Assembly (NCBI RefSeq): GCF_947492715.1 | Contig: NZ_CANLNS010000005.1 | Coordinates: 186,001-250,000 of the forward strand | DNA: 64,000 nucleotides | Direction: 5' to 3' | Source of the DNA: an uncultured Psychroserpens sp. | GTDB taxonomy: Bacteria; Bacteroidota; Bacteroidia; Flavobacteriales; Flavobacteriaceae | In this document: positions 25,819-34,482 of the stretch, piece by piece | Layout of the letters: each line of letters starts with the position of its first letter | Numbering within the stretch: the stretch's first letter is position 1 | Made by a program: the position numbers and the translations under genes | Notes under the pieces: model-generated | What the model saw: the letters and a program-made list of their open reading frames with translations, nothing else | Database searches by the model: none | What the model was told of the DNA's origin: nothing

Positions 25819-26952
25819 ATGAAAAAAATACTACGTTTTATTATAGCTCCAATTTTAGTTCTAGCACTGTTTGGTTTTACATTAACCAATGCTGGCGAGA
25901 AGACGTCTATAGCGTTTAAAAAACAATTTACCAAGGTTGAGATAGAAACTGTTCTTCAAGATTCTTTGTTAAATATTAGAGCCATTGAATTGGTTAAAGG
26001 TTTAGATGGGATCGCTTTTTTAACCTCTAGAGGTGAGTTTGGAGCGATTGGCCCTAAAGATGCTTTTGAAGCTGTGCGTAGTGTTGGGTTAGATCAGTCT
26101 GAAAATTATGATATCGTTTTTCCAATTGCATTGAAATATGACTCTATCACACCTAATTTTAGAGCATTGTCTGCGAATAAAAAACATGGATATGGCATTA
26201 GTATTGGTTCACCAGCATTAATTTATAAGTTAAATATTGATGAAGAGAAAATTAAAATTGTTTATAAAGAAGAGCATCCAAAGGCATTTTATGACTCGAT
26301 GGAGTTTTGGAATGATGATGAAGGGATTGCCATTGGAGATCCAACAGAAGATTGTATGAGTATTATTATAACTCGCGATGGAGGGAATACCTGGTCAAAA
26401 TTATCTTGTGACGACTTACCAAAGGCTAAAGAAGGCGAAGCAGCATTTGCAGCTAGTGATACAAATATTGCTATTGTTGGAGATCAGACATGGGTAGCTA
26501 CTGGCGGAAAGTCTAGTCGCATTTTATATTCTGCCGATAAAGGAAAAACTTGGAGCGTTTTTGAGACACCTATTGTTCAAGGCTTGGAAACTACAGGGAT
26601 GTATTCGGTAGATTTTTATGATGAAAATCATGGTTTTGCAATTGGAGGAGATTATACAAAACCAGCCGATAGTAGTGCGAATAAAGTAAGAACAAAAGAT
26701 GGCGGAAAAACATGGGAATTAGTAGCCGAAAATCAGTCACCTGGATATAGAAGCTGTGTGAAGTATGTGCCTAATGGAGCAGGGAAGAAGTTAGTGGCAA
26801 TTGGTTTTAAAGGGATTGATTATTCTGGCGATTCTGGTGATTCATGGACCCATTTAAGTGATGAGGGCTTTTATACCATTAGATTTTTAAACGATAGTAT
26901 TGCCTATGCTGCAGGGCGTGGACGCATATCAAAATTGACATTTAAAGAATAA
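25819..26952 (+). CDS. Exported YCF48/BNR-type beta-propeller protein
   Basis: A 377-residue exported protein with a signal peptide (MKKILRFIIAPILVLALFGF). It is built of BNR/sialidase-type propeller blades: the Asp-box pattern recurs as TRDGGNTWSKL, SADKGKTWSVF, TKDGGKTWELV and SGDSGDSWTHL. Similar proteins are annotated as YCF48-related or oxidoreductase-like but few have known functions. The ATG at 25819 starts the signal peptide exactly; a TTG 9 bases upstream is less likely. It sits alone between two convergent ECF sigma operons, so it may be one of their targets, but no promoter element proves this. Confidence 0.85.
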   Translation: MKKILRFIIAPILVLALFGFTLTNAGEKTSIAFKKQFTKVEIETVLQDSLLNIRAIELVKGLDGIAFLTSRGEFGAIGPKDAFEAVRSVGLDQSENYDIVFPIALKYDSITPNFRALSANKKHGYGISIGSPALIYKLNIDEEKIKIVYKEEHPKAFYDSMEFWNDDEGIAIGDPTEDCMSIIITRDGGNTWSKLSCDDLPKAKEGEAAFAASDTNIAIVGDQTWVATGGKSSRILYSADKGKTWSVFETPIVQGLETTGMYSVDFYDENHGFAIGGDYTKPADSSANKVRTKDGGKTWELVAENQSPGYRSCVKYVPNGAGKKLVAIGFKGIDYSGDSGDSWTHLSDEGFYTIRFLNDSIAYAAGRGRISKLTFKE

Positions 26953-26983
26953 AAAAAAGAAGCCATTTGGGCTTCTTTTTTTT
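26951..26983. terminator. Bidirectional terminator between propeller gene and second ECF operon
   Basis: Eight A, GAAGCC, a 5-base loop, GGCTTC and eight T form a symmetrical hairpin. It overlaps both flanking stop codons and serves both converging transcripts. Confidence 0.92.
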
Positions 26984-27431
26984 ATGGTCTATTTTTTTTG
27001 AATTTTTCTCTTCGTTTTTTCATTTCCTCCAACATACGTTTATTGAAAGCGGTCTCAGCAAAGCGTAGCTTTAATATTTTTTTTGCAGGAATAGCCGTTA
27101 ACAAGTTCTCGGTCAACTCGGCCTTTAGAGCGTGCATTTCTTTTTCAAAAGCAACTAAATCTTTTAAGGCTTTTTTTGCTTCATTTTCGGTAAGTGATTC
27201 AATGTTTAACTTACGTCGTTTTTCACGTCCATTTATACGTAGCATTTCCATTTCCTTGTCATGTGCATTATAAATAGGCCAGAACTTCTGAGCCTCTGCT
27301 TCAGTAAGATCCAATTGATCTGTAATAAATGCAATTTTTAAGGATCTAATCTTATCCTTTTGCTGTTTTTTTTGTCCAAATGCACTCAGGGTTAATGCAA
27401 TAAATAGTAGGGTTATAAGTGTTTTTTTCAT
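26982..27431 (-). CDS. Periplasmic Spy/LTxxQ-like protein (module 2)
   Basis: A 149-residue exported protein with a signal peptide (MKKTLITLLFIALTLSAFGQ) and an all-helical, lysine- and glutamate-rich mature part. The segment LDLTEAEAQKFWPIYNAHDKEMEML is the typical helix pair of Spy/CpxP-like sensor proteins of Bacteroidota ECF operons, and a second helix pair follows (SLTENEAKKALKDL, then LRFAETAFNKRML). It is the last gene of the second ECF module, 5 bases after the anti-sigma gene, and is soluble where its counterpart in module 1 is membrane-anchored. Confidence 0.8.
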   Translation of the reverse strand: MKKTLITLLFIALTLSAFGQKKQQKDKIRSLKIAFITDQLDLTEAEAQKFWPIYNAHDKEMEMLRINGREKRRKLNIESLTENEAKKALKDLVAFEKEMHALKAELTENLLTAIPAKKILKLRFAETAFNKRMLEEMKKRREKFKKNRP

Positions 27432-27436
27432 AATAA

Positions 27437-27937
27437 TTATTCTATAATGAGGTCTTCAAGTTCAGCATTATCTAGGAGATAGTCTTCAATAGAAGTTTCA
27501 GGTATTTCGTTGTCTATAAAATTGTCGTTATCTAATTCGTCATCCGTTAATAGCGATGCCAATTCGTTTGATGTATAATCTTCATATTCTAAGTAGTTTT
27601 CTATGGAAACGATTTCAAGATCGTCCCAAGATACATGATCTGAAGACTTAAAAAAGAGACTAAACATCAAAATTAACACAGCTGCCACTGCTGTTGAATA
27701 CATGATTTTTTTCCATGGAAATAACCTAACTACTTTAGTATCGCTTTCCGAGGCAACGGTATCTAGTATTGCACTTTCAACAGTATCAAAATAAGACTCA
27801 GGAACGTCAAAACCAGATTGATCAACCTTATCTACAATCTTAACTTCATTGAGAATTTGCTCTTCTACTTGAGAAAAGTAATCCTTAGGTGTTTTAAAAC
27901 CTGAAGTCTTGATTGTATTTAATTTATTTTGTTTCAT
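27437..27937 (-). CDS. Single-pass membrane protein with duplicated motif, putative anti-sigma factor (module 2)
   Basis: A 166-residue protein. The cytoplasmic N-terminus contains a duplicated unit, GFKTPKDYFSQVEEQIL (from residue 13) and GFDVPESYFDTVESAIL (from residue 42), sharing GFxxPxxYFxxVExxIL. A transmembrane helix spans about 87-105 (YSTAVAAVLILMFSLFF). The C-terminal part is strongly acidic (LLTDDELDNDNFIDNEIPE). No zinc motif is seen. Its place between an ECF sigma gene and a Spy-like gene supports an anti-sigma role, with the duplicated unit as candidate sigma-binding element; this is inference. Confidence 0.72.
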   Translation of the reverse strand: MKQNKLNTIKTSGFKTPKDYFSQVEEQILNEVKIVDKVDQSGFDVPESYFDTVESAILDTVASESDTKVVRLFPWKKIMYSTAVAAVLILMFSLFFKSSDHVSWDDLEIVSIENYLEYEDYTSNELASLLTDDELDNDNFIDNEIPETSIEDYLLDNAELEDLIIE

Positions 27938-27941
27938 AACT

Positions 27942-27970
27942 GTAAGACTCTTTTGTCTCTATTTGGTTTA
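27942..27970 (-). promoter_or_regulatory. Weak ECF-like element between sigma and anti-sigma genes (module 2)
   Basis: On the minus strand TAAAC and GTCTTA stand at the same offset as in the element upstream of this sigma gene, but the T tract is absent. Like the module 1 element it begins at the sigma stop codon. It is a weak candidate. Confidence 0.3.
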
Positions 27971-28510
27971 ATCTTGAGTTAAATATGCCTCTATCTTTTT
28001 TACGGCAATATGATAAGATGCTTTTAAAGCGCCTTCGCTGGTGTCTAAAATTTCTGACATCTCCTTGTATTTAATATCTTGAAAATACTTCATATTAAAA
28101 ACCAATTGTTGCTTTTCGGGTAAAGTGACTATGGCTTGCTGCAATTTATATTGAATGTCATCACCTTCAAAATAAACATCAGCTTTTATATTATTTACTA
28201 AATGTCGATGTGTCTCTTCATTAGATAGATTTAAATGTTTTGCGTTTTTTTTGATATGAGTAAGAGATTCATTGGTGGCAATACGATACATCCAAGAATA
28301 CAACTTACTATCTCCTTTAAAGTTATGGATATTTTTATAGATTTTAATAAAGGTGTTTTGTAGCACATCATCTGCGTCATTATGAGTTTTTACAATATGA
28401 CGAATATGCCAATAGAGGCGCTCCTTATAAAGTTTTAACAGTTCTCTAAAGGCGGCTTCTTTTGTTGATGAGGCTGATAACAGCTGTATGAAATCTTGTT
28501 CGTTATCCAA
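27968..28510 (-). CDS. ECF RNA polymerase sigma factor (module 2)
   Basis: A 180-residue ECF sigma factor. Region 2 has THNDADDVLQNTFIKIYKNI and the -10 recognition segment SKLYSWMYRIATNESLTHIKK; region 4 has LPEKQQLVFNMKYFQDIKYKEM and the helix-turn-helix LDTSEGALKASYHIAVKKIE. It starts at an ATG and heads the second of the two face-to-face modules. The sequence differs clearly from module 1 (for example the helix TSEGALKASYH against SLSSIESLMFR), so this is not a recent duplication. A related promoter element is at 28526-28554. Confidence 0.93.
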   Translation of the reverse strand: MDNEQDFIQLLSASSTKEAAFRELLKLYKERLYWHIRHIVKTHNDADDVLQNTFIKIYKNIHNFKGDSKLYSWMYRIATNESLTHIKKNAKHLNLSNEETHRHLVNNIKADVYFEGDDIQYKLQQAIVTLPEKQQLVFNMKYFQDIKYKEMSEILDTSEGALKASYHIAVKKIEAYLTQD

Positions 28511-28525
28511 TAAAAGGTTTTTTTA

Positions 28526-28554
28526 TTTAGACAATTCAATTTACAGAAAGTTTA
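28526..28554 (-). promoter_or_regulatory. ECF-type promoter element upstream of the second sigma gene
   Basis: On the minus strand AAACTTTCT and TGTCTAAA are separated exactly as in the two module 1 elements (21 bases from first box start to second). The shared core is AA(G/C)TTT and TCTAAA. The rest of the 28555-28740 gap is AT-rich and shows nothing else I can name. Confidence 0.55.
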
Positions 28555-28740
28555 ATGAAAAAAAATAAAATTATTAAAAATTTGATTATCAATATGTTAA
28601 GTATAAAAACATCGATAAAGTGTAAATAAATAACGTTGAAATGCATTTTTTTCTTGCATACTACGTTTATTTAATTTATGTTTGTCTCAGCCTAACCTAC
28701 TTAAATATTGCCATTGTCCCCAAATATGGTAATAGAAACG

Positions 28741-28770
28741 AAAAGGATGCAACATATGTTGCATCCTTTT
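28741..28770 (-). terminator. Terminator of the msbA-like gene
   Basis: A perfect 30-base palindrome (AAAAGGATGCAACAT and its complement) lies 32 bases after the exporter stop. It ends in four T on either strand. Confidence 0.75.
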
Positions 28771-28802
28771 CTGTTTTATGTCTTTGTCTTCTGAAATTTT
28801 AA

Positions 28803-30641
28803 TTAATCGAAACTCTGCATGTTTACTAATTTTTTGTAAACACCATTCTTAGCCATGAGTTCGTCATGCGTACCTTGCTCGGCAATTTCACCTTTGCTCA
28901 TAACGATAATTTCATCGGCATTTTGAATGGTAGATAACCTATGTGCTATGACGATAGATGTTCTGTTTTTCATCATATTCTCTAGAGCGATTTGAACCAA
29001 ACGTTCACTTTCGGTATCTAAAGCAGAGGTAGCCTCATCTAAAATCATGATTGGCGGATTTTTTAGAACAGCTCTTGCAATACTTAAGCGTTGTTTTTGT
29101 CCTCCAGAAACTTTAGTTCCTGCATCACCAATATTAAAGTCTAGCCCTCCTTTTAAATCTTTAACAAATTCCCATGCATTGGCAATTTTCAGGGCGTTAA
29201 TAACCTCTTCGTCAGTTGCATCTTCTTTTCCTAAGAGGATGTTGTTTCTTACAGTATCATTAAACAATATAGAGTCTTGCGTTACCAGTCCCATTAAACC
29301 TCTTAGAGAATGTTTTGTGAGTTGTCTTATGTCTGTACCGTCTATAGAGATGTTACCATCTGTAACGTCATAAAAACGTGTAACTAAATTGGCGATGGTA
29401 GATTTTCCGCTTCCAGATTGTCCAACTAATGCAACACTCTTTCCTAAAGGAACTTTAATAGAAAAGTTTTTAAGTACTAAATCCTCTTCATATTTAAATG
29501 AGATGTTGTTTAATGCAATTTCTGAAGTAAAGTCTTTCTTAACAATAGCATTTGGTTGATCCTCAAGAGTTGAGGTTGTATTTAAGATTTCTAAAACACG
29601 CTCAGCCGCTGCATTTCCTTTTTTAACACTATAGCTGGCCTTACTAATAGCCTTTGCTGGCGTAAGAATATTATAGGCTAATCCCATATAGGCAATAAAA
29701 GAGCTGCCATCGAGTGTTCCGTCAATGAGTACCATTCTGCCTCCATACCACAGCAAAATTGCAATGACTGTAATACCTAAGAATTCACTTGTAGGCGAAG
29801 CGAAGTTTTGGCGATTTAATAGCTTATTAGAAAAGTGGTAGAACCTCGTTGTTGAGGCTTTAAATTTATTGGAAAAGGAGGTTTCACCATTAAATCCTTT
29901 AATGACTTTTAATCCTCCTAAGGTTTCCTCTATAATGGAGAGAAAATTCCCTTGCTCTTTTTGCACGCGATCGGATTTCTTTTTTAAAGATTTTCCAATT
30001 CTAGATATAATAAACCCTGATATAGGAATAAAGATAAATACAAAGAGTGTTAGTTTAGCACTAATCAATAACATCATTACTATTGTAAATATGATTGTTA
30101 GCGGTTCTCTAACTATGAGTTCTAAGATGGAAAGAAAGGATCCTTGAATTTCTTGCACATCGTTTGATATTCTTGCCATGGTATCTCCTTTTCGTTTTTC
30201 TGAAAAGAAGGCAATAGGTAAATGAGTGATTTTATCAAAAATAGCATTCCTTAAATCTTTTAAAACACCATTTCTTAAAAATGTAATAAAATACATGGCT
30301 AAATAATTAAAGATGTTTTTTAAGAAAAAAAGTAAAATGACCAAAGAAATAACCAAAAGAAGGGCTTTTGAAGGATCATCTTGAGCAAAGCCATCAACTC
30401 TGTATGCCATAAAATCTTTAAAATAGTCCATGGTGTTAGAAATACCAGTCCACACAGGCTTTACTATAGCTTCTTGCTCTTCGCAAGGCTGATCTGTAGG
30501 AAAGAGTACATCTAACATTGGAATTAATGCAATAAATGACAATGCGCTAAATAAGGCATAAAAAATATTACACATAATATTTAGAGCGGCAAATCTCTTA
30601 TAAGGTCTTGCAAAACCTAATATTTGTTTGAAATAATTCAT
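28803..30641 (-). CDS. MsbA-like ABC exporter (fused permease and ATPase)
   Basis: A 612-residue half-transporter of the lipid/multidrug exporter family. Six transmembrane helices fill about residues 15-345, with an unusually long first periplasmic loop (about 45-90). The nucleotide-binding domain has Walker A GQSGSGKST, Q loop LVTQDSILFND, signature VSGGQKQRLSIARA, Walker B PIMILDEATSALD and switch histidine in VIAHRLST. Gene order with a phosphohexomutase and a polyisoprenyl-type glycosyltransferase suggests a cell-envelope substrate such as lipid A; substrate is inference. The start codon overlaps the stop of the mutase gene by one base, so the two are translationally coupled. Confidence 0.93.
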   Translation of the reverse strand: MNYFKQILGFARPYKRFAALNIMCNIFYALFSALSFIALIPMLDVLFPTDQPCEEQEAIVKPVWTGISNTMDYFKDFMAYRVDGFAQDDPSKALLLVISLVILLFFLKNIFNYLAMYFITFLRNGVLKDLRNAIFDKITHLPIAFFSEKRKGDTMARISNDVQEIQGSFLSILELIVREPLTIIFTIVMMLLISAKLTLFVFIFIPISGFIISRIGKSLKKKSDRVQKEQGNFLSIIEETLGGLKVIKGFNGETSFSNKFKASTTRFYHFSNKLLNRQNFASPTSEFLGITVIAILLWYGGRMVLIDGTLDGSSFIAYMGLAYNILTPAKAISKASYSVKKGNAAAERVLEILNTTSTLEDQPNAIVKKDFTSEIALNNISFKYEEDLVLKNFSIKVPLGKSVALVGQSGSGKSTIANLVTRFYDVTDGNISIDGTDIRQLTKHSLRGLMGLVTQDSILFNDTVRNNILLGKEDATDEEVINALKIANAWEFVKDLKGGLDFNIGDAGTKVSGGQKQRLSIARAVLKNPPIMILDEATSALDTESERLVQIALENMMKNRTSIVIAHRLSTIQNADEIIVMSKGEIAEQGTHDELMAKNGVYKKLVNMQSFD

Positions 30642-32371
30642 TAATTGAGTTTCATATCGTTTAAGATGGCATCAATACGAGCTTCCAATTTTTGTTCCGT
30701 TGCTTTAAACTCTGACACATTGTCTAGTGTTGTATTTACACTGATATAGAATTTTATTTTTGGCTCTGTACCACTTGGTCTTAACGCAATTTTACTTCCA
30801 TCTTCGGTATAATAAATCAACACATTCGATTTAGGAACGTCTATAGGTGTTTCTTCTCCTGTAGTTGCGTTTTTTACAATTGATAATTGATAATCTTCGA
30901 TTCTAGCAACTTGGGATCCATTAACTTCTTTCAATGGGTTTTTGCGAGCGTCAATCATCATTTGTTTGATTTCTTGAGCACCTTCAATCCCTTTTTTTGT
31001 AAAGGATACTAAGCGTTCTTTATAAAAGCCATGTTCGATGTATAAATCTATGAGTTCTTTATACATACTAATTCCTTTTGCTTTTGCTTGAGCCGCTATT
31101 TCACAAGCCAAAAGGGTAGAGGTTACAGCATCCTTATCTCTTACAAAATCGCCAACCATAAACCCAAAACTTTCTTCGCCTCCTCCAATGAAATCTAAAT
31201 GAGGAAAGTCTTTAATCATTTTTGCAATCCATTTAAAACCAGTAAGACCTATTTTGCATTCTACATCATAAGCATTAGTTAAAACAGACATCATAGGTGT
31301 AGATACAATGGTAGATCCTACAAACTGGTTACCATTAATTCTATTGCCATTTTTCCATTGTTTTAATAAGAAATTCGTCATCAATATCATGGTTTGGTTT
31401 CCGTTAAGGATTACCAATTCACCTTCAAGATTTCTTACGGCTACGCCCAAACGATCACAATCTGGATCTGTTCCTATAACAATATCACCATCTACTTTAT
31501 TTGCCAGTTCAACAGCCATTTTTAGAGCTTCTGGTTCTTCAGGGTTTGGAGATTTGACAGTAGGGAAGTCTCCGTTTGGTTCACGTTGTTCTTCAACAAT
31601 GTTAACATTGGTATAGCCAGCACGCTTTAAGGTTTCGGGAATGGCAGTAATCGACGTTCCATGCAAAGAAGTGAATACAATATTTAAATTTTCTCTGGCT
31701 ACTTTAGATGTGTTGAAACTTCCATTTTTTACACTGTTGTCAATAAAAACGTCATCAACGGTTTGCCCAATATATTCTATAAGAGATGCTTTAGCTTCAA
31801 ACTTGATTTCAGAATATTCTAGACGAGAAATTTCAGCAATAATTTCCCCATCTTGAGGCGGAACTAGTTGACCACCATCTTGCCAGTACACTTTGTAACC
31901 GTTATACTCTGGCGGATTGTGTGAAGCGGTTAAAACAATACCACAGTGACAACCTAAATGCTTTAGGGCAAACGATAGTTCTGGTGTTGGTCTTAAATCT
32001 TCAAAAAGATATACCCGTATTCCGTTGGCAGAAAACACATCGGCTACAACTTTTGCCAATGATTTGCTATTATGTCGGCAATCATAGGCAATGGCTACTT
32101 TTAAATCTTCAGAAGGGAATTGTGTTTTTAAATAGTTGCTTAGTCCTTGTGTGTTTTTCCCAAGGGTAAATTTATTAATACGATTGGTACCAATTCCCAT
32201 GATACCTCGCATTCCTCCGGTTCCAAATTCAAGGTCTTTATAGAAACTTTCTTGAAGTTCGGTTGGATTATTGGCGATTAAATCTTTTATATAATTTTGA
32301 GTCTCTAGATCAAAAGCTGGTGTTAACCATGTGTTGACACGCTCTAATAGTTGCGGTTCAATATGTATCAT
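30641..32371 (-). CDS. Phospho-sugar mutase (phosphoglucomutase/phosphomannomutase family)
   Basis: A 576-residue alpha-D-phosphohexomutase that interconverts sugar 1- and 6-phosphates. The phosphoserine loop is [16 protein letters not shown] (about 145-160), the metal loop [10 protein letters not shown] (about 300), the sugar-binding loop GGEESFGF and the phosphate-binding loop [12 protein letters not shown] near the C-terminus. Length and motifs fit the PGM/PMM type 2 subgroup rather than GlmM. A -7 box CAAAAGTA (TACTTTTG on the minus strand, 32389-32396) precedes it. It is the first gene of a two-gene unit with the exporter. Confidence 0.93.
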   Translation of the reverse strand: MIHIEPQLLERVNTWLTPAFDLETQNYIKDLIANNPTELQESFYKDLEFGTGGMRGIMGIGTNRINKFTLGKNTQGLSNYLKTQFPSEDLKVAIAYDCRHNSKSLAKVVADVFSANGIRVYLFEDLRPTPELSFALKHLGCHCGIVLTASHNPPEYNGYKVYWQDGGQLVPPQDGEIIAEISRLEYSEIKFEAKASLIEYIGQTVDDVFIDNSVKNGSFNTSKVARENLNIVFTSLHGTSITAIPETLKRAGYTNVNIVEEQREPNGDFPTVKSPNPEEPEALKMAVELANKVDGDIVIGTDPDCDRLGVAVRNLEGELVILNGNQTMILMTNFLLKQWKNGNRINGNQFVGSTIVSTPMMSVLTNAYDVECKIGLTGFKWIAKMIKDFPHLDFIGGGEESFGFMVGDFVRDKDAVTSTLLACEIAAQAKAKGISMYKELIDLYIEHGFYKERLVSFTKKGIEGAQEIKQMMIDARKNPLKEVNGSQVARIEDYQLSIVKNATTGEETPIDVPKSNVLIYYTEDGSKIALRPSGTEPKIKFYISVNTTLDNVSEFKATEQKLEARIDAILNDMKLN

Positions 32372-32388
32372 AAGTAATAATTATGCTG

Positions 32389-32396
32389 CAAAAGTA
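32389..32396 (-). promoter_or_regulatory. -7 box of the mutase-exporter operon
   Basis: The minus strand reads TACTTTTG (TAnnTTTG), 18 bases above the mutase start codon. Confidence 0.45.
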
Positions 32397-32447
32397 CGTA
32401 ATTCAATAATTTTGAATGAATAAGGTCTTGTTAATTTGGAGTGGCTT

Positions 32448-33395
32448 TTAAAAATTAAGTTCTTGTTTAATTAAATAGCGACTTCTATCTCTTTTAGAAC
32501 GTAATATTAGTTCGCCTAAGAAACCAGCAACAAAAAATTGGGAGCCTAGAATCATTGTAGTGAGTGCTATATAAAATTGAGGACGATCTGTAATTAATCT
32601 ACCAGTAGGGTTTAGCAAAAGTTTGTCAATACCTAAATAGAAGGCGAATATAAATCCAATACCGAACATAAGGACGCCTAGGGCTCCAAACAGGTGCATT
32701 GGACGTTTGCCAAATCGAGATAAGAACCAAATCGTAATAAGATCTAGAAAGCCATTTACAAAGCGATCCATACCAAATTTTGTTTCGCCATATTTTCGAG
32801 CCTGATGCTGTACAACTTTCTCACCAATTTTTACAAACCCTGCGTTTTTGGCTAAAACAGGAATGTAGCGGTGCATTTCACCGTTGACATCGATATTTTT
32901 TATAACATTTTTATTGTAAGCTTTAAGTCCGCAATTAAAATCATTTAGTTTAACGCCAGAGGTACGTCTTGCGGCCCAATTGAATAATTTCGAAGGGAGA
33001 TTTTTAGCAATTACCGAATCATATCGTTTCTTTTTCCATCCAGAGACTAAATCAAACTTTTGAACCATAATCATAGTGTACAATTCAGGGATTTCCTCAG
33101 GATTATCTTGTAGGTCGGCATCCATAGTAATCACAACATCGCCTTCGGCTTTTGCAAATCCTGCGTGTAGTGCTTGCGATTTTCCAAAGTTTTTCAAAAA
33201 ACGTATACCTTTAACACTAGGGTTTTGTTGAGATAACTTCATGATGGTAGACCAAGACTCATCTGTACTTCCATCATCTATAAAAATGATTTCATACGAA
33301 AAACGATTGGATTGCATGACTTTTGCAATCCAATCGTGTAATTCTGTTAATGACTCTTGTTCGTTAAGTAGTGGTATGACTACTGATATATTCAT
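32448..33395 (-). CDS. Family 2 glycosyltransferase with C-terminal membrane helices
   Basis: A 315-residue GT-A glycosyltransferase of the DPM1/ArnC type, transferring a sugar from a nucleotide donor to a polyprenyl phosphate. The nucleotide-binding residues are in IFIDDGSTDESW (about 39-50), the metal-binding segment is ITMDADLQDNPEEI (about 90-103), and the acceptor region is CGLKAYNKNVI then HRYIPVLAKNAGF. Two transmembrane helices follow (about 232-256 and 275-298). The final basic tail RSKRDRSRYLIKQEL is typical of the family. It follows the DUF4199 gene by 43 bases on the same strand, a pairing often seen in Flavobacteriaceae. Confidence 0.92.
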   Translation of the reverse strand: MNISVVIPLLNEQESLTELHDWIAKVMQSNRFSYEIIFIDDGSTDESWSTIMKLSQQNPSVKGIRFLKNFGKSQALHAGFAKAEGDVVITMDADLQDNPEEIPELYTMIMVQKFDLVSGWKKKRYDSVIAKNLPSKLFNWAARRTSGVKLNDFNCGLKAYNKNVIKNIDVNGEMHRYIPVLAKNAGFVKIGEKVVQHQARKYGETKFGMDRFVNGFLDLITIWFLSRFGKRPMHLFGALGVLMFGIGFIFAFYLGIDKLLLNPTGRLITDRPQFYIALTTMILGSQFFVAGFLGELILRSKRDRSRYLIKQELNF

Positions 33396-33438
33396 TTAGT
33401 TATTTTGAATGTTTAAAGTTCAAAAATACTGAAATTAT

Positions 33439-33972
33439 TTAAGCTGCGTTCGGATCTTTTTTCTTCATGATTAGACCAACGATTAAGCCAATTACTATAA
33501 AAAAGATAAAACTTTGAGCTAAAGATCTCAACTGCGTACCAATAGCAAATGTATCTTGCTCTTGCATTGTAGCAATACTTTTATCAATTTCACTTTGTGG
33601 TGCTCCAACGCTTTCCATAAATGCCTGTGATTTTGAAATCACTAATTCTTTAAGATAGTCGGCCGAATCAGGATCAACAAAATTGAAAATGACGATAGCC
33701 ACAATAGTATTGAGAATTAATCCTATTGCTACAGGAATTAAATACGCCGTAAATGCATTCTTGAAATTAATGAATCCACCTGATAAACTTTTGGCTTTGG
33801 CACTAGACACAACTCCAAAGGCAATAATAATAACCGGAAGAAGTAATAGAGTTAGCCAAAAATTAACTAGTAATTCAATTTTAAAGGCATATGCTAAAAC
33901 TGTAAAAAGTACTAAAATTAATGACAAATAAATGCCATAATTAACCGCATGAGATTTTGATGATTTTTCCAT
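33439..33972 (-). CDS. DUF4199 family membrane protein
   Basis: A 177-residue membrane protein with about four helices (about 10-30, 34-55, 75-98 and 150-170) and a soluble region between the third and fourth (FVDPDSADYLKELVI and QSEIDKSIATM). The pattern of SKAKSLSGGFINFKNAF after the second helix matches DUF4199, a Bacteroidota family of unknown function. It precedes the glycosyltransferase gene and is probably cotranscribed with it. Confidence 0.82.
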   Translation of the reverse strand: MEKSSKSHAVNYGIYLSLILVLFTVLAYAFKIELLVNFWLTLLLLPVIIIAFGVVSSAKAKSLSGGFINFKNAFTAYLIPVAIGLILNTIVAIVIFNFVDPDSADYLKELVISKSQAFMESVGAPQSEIDKSIATMQEQDTFAIGTQLRSLAQSFIFFIVIGLIVGLIMKKKDPNAA

Positions 33973-34065
33973 AATTTGAGTTGATTATTTAGTGAATATG
34001 TTGGTTAGTATCTTTATGTGTAATTTTGTTACAATTATTGAAGAAATAAAAAAAGAAATAAATTA

Positions 34066-34095
34066 TTGGTAATTTACAAAAATTACTTAAATTTG
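34066..34095 (+). promoter_or_regulatory. Promoter of rpmE2
   Basis: TTG (34066-34068) is followed after 19 bases by TAAATTTG (34088-34095), a near-ideal housekeeping Bacteroidota promoter. The same spacing and the same TTTGCAC context occur upstream of rpmH. Confidence 0.75.
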
Positions 34096-34132
34096 CACCT
34101 CCAAAATATTAAGGATTTTAAAGTTTAAAGAG

Positions 34133-34384
34133 ATGAAAAAAGGAATACATCCAGAAAATTATAGATTAGTAGCATTTAAAGATATGTCTAACGATGACGT
34201 ATTTTTAACTAAATCTACTGCTGAGACTAGTGAAACAATTGAAGTTGACGGTGTTGAGTATCCAGTAATTAAATTGGAAATTTCTAGAACATCTCATCCA
34301 TACTATACTGGTAAGTCTAAATTAGTAGATACAGCAGGACGTATTGATAAGTTCAAAAACAAATACGCGAAGTTTAAGAAATAA
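34133..34384 (+). CDS. rpmE2: 50S ribosomal protein L31, type B
   Basis: An 83-residue ribosomal protein beginning MKKGIHPENYRLVAFKDM, with VKLEISRTSHPYYTGKSKLV shared by L31 type B (here KLEISRTSHPYYTGK). It contains no cysteine, as expected of the zinc-free type B form. It has a strong promoter and its own terminator. Confidence 0.97.
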   Translation: MKKGIHPENYRLVAFKDMSNDDVFLTKSTAETSETIEVDGVEYPVIKLEISRTSHPYYTGKSKLVDTAGRIDKFKNKYAKFKK

Positions 34385-34406
34385 TCTTAAACAATATTAT
34401 ACACAG

Positions 34407-34432
34407 AGCCTTCAGGATTTTTCCCGAAGGCT
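34407..34432 (+). terminator. Terminator of rpmE2
   Basis: AGCCTTC pairs with GAAGGCT, with a further GG/CC pairing inside the loop, followed by six T, 22 bases after the stop. Confidence 0.85.
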
Positions 34433-34482
34433 TTTTTGTTTTATATAATTGATTTACTTTTAACAGCAAACTACACAGTAAC

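Noticed and set aside
28555-28740. Possible gene or RNA in the gap between the second sigma gene and the msbA terminator
   Set aside because: AT-rich sequence with no open frame of useful length and no clear structure.
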